Shown here: positions 1 through 4,685 of the stretch, one piece after another | Position numbering within the stretch: position 1 is the stretch's first letter | Layout: each line of letters starts with the position of its first letter | Assembly (NCBI GenBank): GCA_009926295.1 | Contig: RFPF01000142.1 | Coordinates: forward strand, 1-7,554 | Length of the DNA: 7,554 nucleotides | From: Planctomycetia bacterium | GTDB lineage: Bacteria > Planctomycetota > Planctomycetia > Pirellulales > UBA1268 | Direction: 5' to 3' | Translations under genes and position numbers: made by a program | The notes under the pieces: generated by a model | What the model was told of the DNA's origin: nothing | Seen by the model: only the letters and a program-made list of their open reading frames with translations | The model's database searches: none

Positions 1-867
1 ACGCTCAACGGCGGCCTCGGCCCCAGCACCGGCGCCTTCGGATTTGGCGGCACGGTGACCGTCAATGGCACGACCCAGAGCACGATCTCCGCGACAACAG
101 GGAACGCCAACTTTATCCGTCTTGGCCGACAGTTAGTCTTTGAATCGACGAACTTCAACGTCTCGGATGCCGCGGGGCGGTTGCTGGTGGACGTCGAGCT
201 TGCGAACAACTTTGGCGCATCGACCGCAGGCCTCATCAAGAGCGGCCTCGGCACGCTCGTGCTCTCCGGCTCCAACTCCTACACCGGCTCCACCGCCGTG
301 AATGCCGGTCAACTGACCGTCAACGGCGTGCTCGGAAGCGGCGCCTTGAGCGTGGCTGCCGGCTCGATCCTCGCCGGCTCCGGCACGATTGGCGGCGTGG
401 CGACGGTGGACGGAACACTCAGCCCGGGTAACAGCCCCGGCATGCTCACGCTCGCGTCGCTCGTCCTCTCGTCGTCAGCCACCACGCTGATGGAAATCAA
501 CGACCTGACGCGCGGCGCCCAATATGACGGCATCAACCTCACGACCGCTGGCGGGCTCACGTACGGTGGCCTGCTGTCGCTCTCGTTCGGTCTCGCGAGC
601 GCCGTTGCCGATCAGACCACGTTTGATCTGTTCAATTTCTCCGGCACGCCGACCGGCGACTTCAGTGGCGTGGCATCCACAGGGTTCTACGCGGGCACGT
701 GGTCGCAGGTGGCGAGCGGCACGTGGTCGCTGCAGTCAGGCGCCCAGACGCTCACCTTCAGCACGGCGACGGGCGACGTCGTCATCGTGCCCGAGCCGGG
801 GGCGCTGGCCTTGGCCGCCGCGGGCATCGGCCTGGCCGCCGCCGCGTGGGCCCGCCGCCGCACGTAG
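1..867 (+). CDS. Autotransporter-type beta-strand repeat protein with PEP-CTERM tail (3' part only)
   Basis: The reading frame is open from base 1 and ends at TAG 865-867, so the N-terminus lies outside the window; the GTG at 55 is unlikely to be the true start. About 232-327 encodes one repeat of the autotransporter-associated beta-strand type (GLIKSGLGTLVLSGSNSYTG, followed by ..AGQLTVNG). After it comes the usual GSGTIGG...G.LSPGNSPG.L passage leading into a Gly/Ser/Thr-rich beta region. The last 26 codons (787-864) form a PEP-CTERM signal: VPEPG, a hydrophobic Ala/Leu/Gly helix, then Trp-Ala-Arg-Arg-Arg. In this family the tail directs export, then recognition and probable cleavage by an exosortase at the inner membrane, leaving the protein on the surface or in the extracellular matrix. 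No adhesin or enzyme domain is visible in the part seen, so its substrate is unknown. It is read in the same direction as the glycosidase-like gene 29 bases downstream. Confidence is high for the tail and repeat, low for any specific function. Confidence 0.9.
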   Translation, partial: TLNGGLGPSTGAFGFGGTVTVNGTTQSTISATTGNANFIRLGRQLVFESTNFNVSDAAGRLLVDVELANNFGASTAGLIKSGLGTLVLSGSNSYTGSTAVNAGQLTVNGVLGSGALSVAAGSILAGSGTIGGVATVDGTLSPGNSPGMLTLASLVLSSSATTLMEINDLTRGAQYDGINLTTAGGLTYGGLLSLSFGLASAVADQTTFDLFNFSGTPTGDFSGVASTGFYAGTWSQVASGTWSLQSGAQTLTFSTATGDVVIVPEPGALALAAAGIGLAAAAWARRRT

Positions 868-869
868 GA

Positions 870-883
870 CAGCCTTCAGGCTG
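870..883. repeat. Short perfect inverted repeat just after the PEP-CTERM gene stop
   Basis: The sequence CAGCCTTCAGGCTG begins 2 bases after the TAG stop. Its 6-base arms (CAGCCT/AGGCTG) are perfectly complementary around a 2-base centre; in RNA this would be a 5-base stem with a TTCA loop. No run of T follows, so it is not a standard intrinsic terminator. It may be a weak attenuating hairpin, a dispersed palindrome or chance. Confidence 0.35.
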
Positions 884-896
884 CCGCCACAAAAGA

Positions 897-2078
897 TTGT
901 CGCCGAAGACCGCGGATATTCGCCGCCGCACCTCTTTCCGCCGCGTGGCGTGCGCCGTGGTCTGCCTCGCGGCAGCCTCGACCTGTCTCCTCGGCCGGGC
1001 CGACGACGGCTGGTCGAAGCCATTCGCCGAAGCCCGATATCGGCCGTATCGCACGCCCGGAATGTTCATGAACGACTTCCGATTCGTGAAGGTCGGCGAC
1101 ACCTACTACGCCTTCTTTCTGCAGATTCCGCGGTGTGTGGGCCAGGACAGGTTCTGGGGAGACGGCCGCAGCTACGGCGTGGCTCGCAGCAAGAATCTGC
1201 TCGAGTGGCAACTGTATGGCGTGGCCGCCTGCCCGGTTCGGCACCAGTGGGCCGATCGGGCCATCCACTCGGGCAACGCCGTCTACGACCCCGGGCGGGC
1301 CACCTGCTTTCTCTACTACACCGGAGTCGGCACGAAGCGGCAGGGAGTGGGCCTCGCCACCAGCACCGACATGGAACACTGGGTCATGGCCCCGGACATC
1401 CTGCTCGAGTACCCCGACCGCTGGTCGCCCGACGCTCGCCAGCAGGCGATCTCCGCGGCGTTCGCAGGGCGGACGTATGAGTTTCTGCCCGGTGGGGATC
1501 CGTATGTGTTTTCGGAAAAGGTCGATGGGTTCCACTGGATGTGGGTGCAGTCGCAGGTGTTCTACGACCACGGCGACCACGCCGATGGCGGCCTGCTCCT
1601 GTTTCGTTCCCGCGAGCTCGACCGCGGCTGGCAATTCGACCGGATCGTGTTTCCGCCCGGCATCTACGAGCGTTACGAGGTGCCGTTCGTCTGGAAGCAC
1701 GGCGACCGCTACTTTCTCTACGTAGGAGGCGTGCTCGAAGACCTGAAGAAGGCTCCGCCCGCGCATCTCGAAACCATCAAAGCCCTCGACCCCTGGCTCG
1801 TCGATCCCGGGAAGCCCCGCCAGAGCGTGAACCTGCTCTTTGAATCCACCGACATCCGCGGCCCGTGGAAGCCGGTGCCCGGCGGCCCGGTGATGAAGTA
1901 TCCGGATCATCCGTGGAGCCCGCACTTCTATGTGTGGAACATCCTGCAGGGGCCGGTCGGGGAAGACTGCATCTTCGCGTGGTCGGGCGACACTCTGGGC
2001 AAGCCGTATCCGCTGCGCTACGAGGCGGACGGCCGGCTGGAAATCGGCCAGCCGGTTGATCGATGGGCTACGCCATGA
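897..2078 (+). CDS. Exported five-bladed beta-propeller glycoside hydrolase-like protein (GH32/GH43 type)
   Basis: The frame stays open upstream to 699, but that stretch is the shadow of the PEP-CTERM gene. I chose TTG 897 because it keeps a basic n-region (RRRTSFRR), a hydrophobic core and a likely cleavage site LLGRA/DDGW after residue 35. GTG 945 is the alternative; neither start has a clear Shine-Dalgarno site. The 393-residue product shows the three spaced acidic motifs of the GH32/43/68 propeller superfamily: MFMND-F with D60 (nucleophile or base position), GGDPYVF with D201 (transition-state stabiliser position) and RYEVPFVW with E261 (general acid position). Between them are blade-like strands such as DTYYAFF, TCFLYYTG and RYFLYVGG, and the phrase 'GVARSKNLLEWQLYG' that is common in such enzymes. 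It would act outside the cytoplasm on a fructose-, arabinose- or xylose-type glycan, but the substrate cannot be read from sequence. The motifs differ from textbook GH32 (WMNDPNG, RDP, EC), so family assignment is tentative. It may share a transcript with the preceding surface protein. Confidence 0.8.
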   Translation: MSPKTADIRRRTSFRRVACAVVCLAAASTCLLGRADDGWSKPFAEARYRPYRTPGMFMNDFRFVKVGDTYYAFFLQIPRCVGQDRFWGDGRSYGVARSKNLLEWQLYGVAACPVRHQWADRAIHSGNAVYDPGRATCFLYYTGVGTKRQGVGLATSTDMEHWVMAPDILLEYPDRWSPDARQQAISAAFAGRTYEFLPGGDPYVFSEKVDGFHWMWVQSQVFYDHGDHADGGLLLFRSRELDRGWQFDRIVFPPGIYERYEVPFVWKHGDRYFLYVGGVLEDLKKAPPAHLETIKALDPWLVDPGKPRQSVNLLFESTDIRGPWKPVPGGPVMKYPDHPWSPHFYVWNILQGPVGEDCIFAWSGDTLGKPYPLRYEADGRLEIGQPVDRWATP

Positions 2079-2123
2079 CGAGCCGCCTGTTTCAACGCTC
2101 GGTCTTGCTGCTGGCTGCGTTAC

Positions 2124-2144
2124 GGAGCGTGGATCGTTCGCTCC
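2124..2144. terminator. Stem-loop downstream of the glycosidase-like gene; possible terminator
   Basis: Arms GGAGCG (2124-2129) and CGCTCC (2139-2144) pair perfectly around a 9-base loop, 45 bases after the TGA of the propeller gene. There is no U-rich tail directly after it, so termination is uncertain. It could equally be an operator half-site pair for the downstream promoter. Confidence 0.3.
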
Positions 2145-2160
2145 ATATGTATTGACAAAA

Positions 2161-2197
2161 AGTGCGATGTCCATTCTTTCCGGCGGCATAGTGCGAT
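2161..2197. repeat. Direct repeat AGTGCGAT x2, operator-like
   Basis: AGTGCGAT occurs at 2161-2168 and again at 2190-2197, start to start 29 bases. The second copy touches the possible -10 box, a position where a bound protein could block or recruit polymerase. No regulator can be assigned, and an 8-mer pair in this space may be chance. Confidence 0.3.
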
Positions 2198-2202
2198 ACA
2201 AT
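2197..2202 (+). promoter_or_regulatory. Possible -10 box for the DUF1559-lipoprotein transcript
   Basis: TACAAT matches the sigma-70 consensus TATAAT at five of six positions and lies about 95 bases before the chosen ATG. No good -35 box sits 16-18 bases upstream. The perfect TTGACA at 2152-2157 is 39 bases away, too far to pair with it. The call is therefore weak, and planctomycete promoters are poorly defined in any case. Confidence 0.3.
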
Positions 2203-2286
2203 TTGTCGTACGGTCACCTGAATTCGAGGCCGTGGGTGGGTTTCGTCCGGAAGGGAAGGCGGAGTTTGTGATCTCTCAATTCGCCC

Positions 2287-2290
2287 AGGG
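2287..2290 (+). promoter_or_regulatory. Ribosome binding site deciding the DUF1559 start
   Basis: AGGG lies 7 bases before ATG 2298, near-ideal spacing. This favours ATG 2298 over the in-frame GTG 2268 (itself preceded by GAAGG/GGAG at 2255-2264) and over GTG 2232. It also leaves a short 14-residue leader, as expected for a prepilin. Confidence 0.55.
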
Positions 2291-2297
2291 TGTTGCG

Positions 2298-3338
2298 ATG
2301 CAGCGGCCTGCCGATTATCACGCAACATGCCGCCGGGGTTTTACCCTCGTCGAGCTGTTGGTGGTGATCGCGATCATCGGCGTGCTTGTCGGCCTGCTGT
2401 TGCCGGCGATCCAGGCGGCGCGCGAGGCCGGCCGGCGATCCACGTGCAGCGCCAATCAGAAGCAGATCGCCCTCGGTTTGCTGAATCACCATGAAACCAA
2501 GGGGACGTTCCCGAGGGGGCAGGAGACCTGGCTTCTGGGGAGCGGTGAAACCGGCGTTCAAAACCCGTATAGCGGCACCCTGTATCCGCTGATGCGGTGG
2601 AGCTGGTTTTTCCGGGTGATGCCGTATGTCGAGCAGCAGTCGCTTTACGATCAGCAATACACCTGGTACTTCAAGAATCCGTACGGATGCCAATGGAATG
2701 CCGGCGCGACCAACTGCCCGGGGTGCTCGTTCATATTCCTTCCAGGTGTCACCATCGTCGTTCCGTCGTTCGTCTGCCCGTCCGACTATTCCAGCCCCAA
2801 GAAGACCAGCGCGAACGCAGCCAGCAACCAGCAGGGCTTTCACGGAAACCACGTGCTCGTTGCCGGCAATACGGCGTTCAATCCATCGGGCAGTTGGAGC
2901 AGCACACAATTGAACGGAATCGCCTTCCCACTGTCGGCAGTCCGGATCAAGGATGTGACCGACGGCACGTCGAAGACGATGGCGGTCGGCGAGATACTCG
3001 TCGTGCCCGACGATGCGTCCGGCTGGGCGGCGGGAAACGAGGACATGCGTGGCCGGTATCACAACGCCTGGGAAGCGCTCCCCTGCATCAGCACGCGTTA
3101 CACGCCCAACACCAGCGTGCCCGACCGCGTCGCGAACTGCAACGCGGCGAAGGTTCCCCAGGCGCCCTGTACGCCCACCGGGAGCAACAACCATATGTCG
3201 GCCCGCAGCAACCATCCGGGCGGCGTCAACGTCGCGTTCGCCGACGGCTCCACGCGGTTCGTCGTGGATGCAATCGATCCGACGATCTTCGCGGCGTGGG
3301 GCAGTCGCAATGGCGGCGAGGTGGCCGCCAATGACTGA
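2298..3338 (+). CDS. DUF1559 family prepilin-like protein with H-X9-DG C-terminus
   Basis: The 346-residue product opens with a 14-residue basic leader ending in Arg-Arg-Gly, followed by FTLVELLVVIAIIGVLVGLL. This is a classic type IV/type II pseudopilin signal: prepilin peptidase would cut after G14, methylate F15, and leave E19 as the conserved Glu5 of the mature protein. The hydrophobic helix at about 15-36 is followed by the family-typical passage QAAREAGRRSTCSANQKQIA. The core has recognisable DUF1559 elements: GTFPRG, FVCPSD and the DVTDGTSKTMAVGE stretch. Near the end, H306 is followed nine residues later by D316-G317, the H-X9-DG signature of this group. These proteins are hugely amplified in planctomycetes and thought to be secreted or fimbria-like, but their role is not established. 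The stop codon overlaps the start of the lipoprotein gene, implying cotranscription and translational coupling. Nothing looks broken, and length is normal for the family. Confidence 0.93.
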   Translation: MQRPADYHATCRRGFTLVELLVVIAIIGVLVGLLLPAIQAAREAGRRSTCSANQKQIALGLLNHHETKGTFPRGQETWLLGSGETGVQNPYSGTLYPLMRWSWFFRVMPYVEQQSLYDQQYTWYFKNPYGCQWNAGATNCPGCSFIFLPGVTIVVPSFVCPSDYSSPKKTSANAASNQQGFHGNHVLVAGNTAFNPSGSWSSTQLNGIAFPLSAVRIKDVTDGTSKTMAVGEILVVPDDASGWAAGNEDMRGRYHNAWEALPCISTRYTPNTSVPDRVANCNAAKVPQAPCTPTGSNNHMSARSNHPGGVNVAFADGSTRFVVDAIDPTIFAAWGSRNGGEVAAND

Positions 3339-3756
3339 CCGCGTTCGTTCGCCGAACCGGTGGCGGCTGGCCTGCGGCATGCTCGTCTGCGCCGGCGTGA
3401 CGGCCGTCGGCTGCGGCAGGCCTGCCGGAGTGGTGAGCACCGGCACCGTCACGCTCGACGGCAAGCCCGTCGCCACGGGCTCGATCGTGTTTCAGCCAGT
3501 CGAGCCGGGCGTGGCGCCCGAGGGCGCGATGATCGAGGGCGGTGCATTCCGCGTGGTCGGGAAGGCGGGAAAGCGCCGTGTGGAGATTTCGGCATCGGGC
3601 CCGCCTCCGGGCACGCCCGATCCGCCGACAGGGCCCGTCCAGTTCGTCGAGCTGATTCCAGCCCGCTACAACACGAAATCAACGCTCACGGTCGAGGTTA
3701 CGGAAGCCGGTCCGAACCGGTTCACGTTCGACCTCACCCGCTCGCCGTCGCCGTAA
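3331..3756 (+). CDS. Small lipoprotein with transthyretin/carboxypeptidase-regulatory-like fold
   Basis: ATG 3331 overlaps the DUF1559 gene by 8 bases (ATGACTGA), with GAGG at 3318-3321 as a plausible ribosome binding site. The open frame extends upstream to 3013 only as a shadow. The 141-residue product has a signal peptide (RWR n-region, hydrophobic stretch 13-27) and a lipobox-like VTAVGC that places the lipidated cysteine at C28; Ala at -3 is a slightly weak match. The mature part is a single beta-sandwich-like domain: GTVTLDGKPVATGSIVFQP at about 38-56, a short AMIEGGAFRVV turn, the VEIS strand, and IPARYNTKSTLTVEV at 109-123, ending in FTFDL. That order is typical of the small planctomycete lipoproteins encoded next to DUF1559 genes. 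It has no catalytic residues, so a structural or binding role at the membrane, perhaps with its pilin-like neighbour, is inferred. A Pro-rich insertion lies at about 91-102. Confidence 0.88.
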   Translation: MTDRVRSPNRWRLACGMLVCAGVTAVGCGRPAGVVSTGTVTLDGKPVATGSIVFQPVEPGVAPEGAMIEGGAFRVVGKAGKRRVEISASGPPPGTPDPPTGPVQFVELIPARYNTKSTLTVEVTEAGPNRFTFDLTRSPSP

Positions 3757-3779
3757 GGGCCAACGCCGCCGAGTTGTCG
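3757..3779. other. Convergent 3' gap between lipoprotein and IclR genes
   Basis: Only 23 bases separate the two facing stop codons. I see no hairpin followed by a T run in either direction, so how the opposing transcripts are separated is unclear. Confidence 0.5.
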
Positions 3780-4581
3780 CTACGTCTGGAGCGTGGCTTC
3801 GATCGCCCTGGCGGCGTCGATGCATTGTTCGCCCGCCGCAGCAAGCTTTTCCTCCGGCAGCCGTGAGACCGGGGCCATGATCGTCACGGCCGCCAGGAGC
3901 GCGCCCCGGGCGTCGAGGATCGGCGCGGCCACGCAGTGGATCCCCTCGAGGCCCTCGGCACGGTCCACCGTGTAGCCGAGTTGGCGGGCCGAGGCCAGTT
4001 CCCGCTCGAGGCTCGCACGGTCGGCGATCGTCGTGGCCGTGAACCGCTTGAGCGTCGTCGCCTCGAGCCAGGCCGCGCGCCGCTCGTCGGGCCACCAGGC
4101 GAGGATCGCCTTGCCGGGTGCGCTCGAGTAGAGCGGGGCCCGCATGCCCACCTGGCCACACACCTGCAGCGCCTGCGTGCCGCGGACCTGCTCGAGCACG
4201 AGTGATTTCCCGACGAGCTGCACCGTCTCGCCCGAGGCATCCCGCAGGCGTTTGAGCGCAGCGTGCGCCGCCACCACGAGGCTCTGCTCGCCGGCCTGCG
4301 GTCCGGCGAGGTCGAGCAGCCGGCCGGAGAGGGTGGCCGGCGTGCTGATGGCAGAAGCCGAGCGTGGCGAGCGTCTTCAGGATCCGAAACACGAGATTCG
4401 GCGTGATCCCGGAGAGCCTGGCCGCTTGGGCGGCGCTGATGCCGCGGGGATGCCGGGCGACGAGTTCCAGAATGGCGAGCGTCTTGCCGCAGGTTGGCGA
4501 GGGGAGGGCGTCGAAGTCGGGCGATGCCTTGCGGATGCCGCGGCGCGGCGAACGGGTGCGGGAGCCGTCGGTCGTGCGCAT
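3780..4581 (-). pseudogene. IclR-family transcriptional regulator, frameshifted
   Basis: Two minus-strand frames together make one IclR regulator of about 265 residues, the usual family length. The first, from ATG at 4581, carries the winged helix-turn-helix: GKTLAILELVARHPRGISA, then AARLSGITPNLVFRILKTLATLGFC at about residues 53-77, and HQHAG to residue 82. The second frame, to the stop at 3780-3782, carries the effector-binding domain: LSGRLLDLAG, LVLEQVRGTQ, the hallmark SSAPGKAILAW, GYTVDRAEGLEGIHCVAAPI and LLAAVTIMAPVS. The frames switch between about 4348 and 4332, equivalent to one extra base or loss of 2, 5 or 8. Family proteins usually read G-R-Y-x-L-S at this point, and a 5-base loss would account for the missing residues. 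GAGG (4592-4595 on the plus strand) may be the ribosome binding site. IclR proteins repress or activate adjacent catabolic genes in response to a small ligand; a natural target here would be the divergent DUF1553 gene. The break could be real or an assembly error, as both halves look well conserved. Confidence 0.85.
4319..4341. repeat. GC-rich hairpin at the IclR frameshift
   Basis: Arms GCCGGCC (4319-4325) and GGCCGGC (4335-4341) form a perfect 7-base stem around a 9-base loop. The frame change of the IclR gene falls in or directly beside this structure. Such stems promote polymerase slippage in the cell and errors in sequencing, so the hairpin supports either explanation for the broken gene. 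Confidence 0.55.
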
Positions 4582-4685
4582 AGAAAACTGCCTCTGTTCG
4601 TGATGGCGAAGGCGGCGTGAATCAGCTCGACAAACTGACTTCGGCGCAATTGATTCTTATTCGAGACTACGTTCTCATGGAGGGA
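4582..4685. promoter_or_regulatory. Divergent regulatory gap between IclR and DUF1553 genes
   Basis: This 104-base stretch must hold the start signals of both genes. Its right half (about 4640-4676) is clearly richer in A+T than its surroundings. An imperfect inverted repeat, GAGA (4663-4666) and TCTC (4673-4676) around a 6-base centre containing ACGT, could be an operator. I found no convincing -35/-10 pair on either strand. TCGACA (4627-4632) resembles a -35 box, but no -10 box lies at the right distance. Confidence 0.4.
4679..4684 (+). promoter_or_regulatory. Shine-Dalgarno-like GGAGGG at the DUF1553 gene start
   Basis: GGAGGG lies between two in-frame ATG codons, 4677 and 4686. It is unusually close to ATG 4686 (GGAG with 3 bases of spacing) and 19 bases from the next candidate, GTG 4704. 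I prefer 4686, but 4677 cannot be excluded and would add three residues. Confidence 0.45.

Larger units (their letters stand above)
2079..2297. other. Intergenic region before the DUF1559 gene
   Basis: This 219-base gap has no convincing gene. It is more AT-rich in its middle than the flanking genes and holds the stem-loop at 2124-2144, a repeated 8-mer at 2161-2168 and 2190-2197, a possible -10 box at 2197-2202 and the ribosome binding site of the next gene. GACAAA at 2154-2159 and TTTGTC at 2202-2207 are also inverted copies of each other and bracket the 8-mer repeat. It probably carries the end of the glycosidase transcript and the promoter of the DUF1559-lipoprotein pair. Confidence 0.6.

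Noticed and set aside
699..896. Upstream extension of the glycosidase-like gene to GTG 699
   Set aside because: This stretch is out of frame with, and lies inside, the well-supported PEP-CTERM gene. Its translation is Arg/His-rich shadow sequence, and a good signal peptide begins only near 897-945.
2152..2157. Perfect TTGACA as a -35 box
   Set aside because: No acceptable -10 box lies 16-18 bases downstream; the nearest good one (TACAAT) is 39 bases away.
876..2201. 441-codon open frame on the minus strand
   Set aside because: It lies antisense to the propeller gene, has no recognisable domain, and is explained by high GC at third codon positions.
3013..3330. N-terminal extension of the lipoprotein gene
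   Set aside because: It overlaps the conserved end of the DUF1559 gene and would bury the lipoprotein signal peptide in the middle of the protein.
2214..3476. 420-codon open frame on the minus strand
   Set aside because: It is antisense to the DUF1559 and lipoprotein genes, both of which carry clear family motifs; the product is low-complexity Arg/Ala/Gly-rich.
4325..4350. Programmed +1 ribosomal frameshift in the IclR gene
   Set aside because: No known slippery site or stimulatory context is visible, programmed shifting is not known for IclR regulators, and residues appear to be missing at the junction, which points to a deletion.
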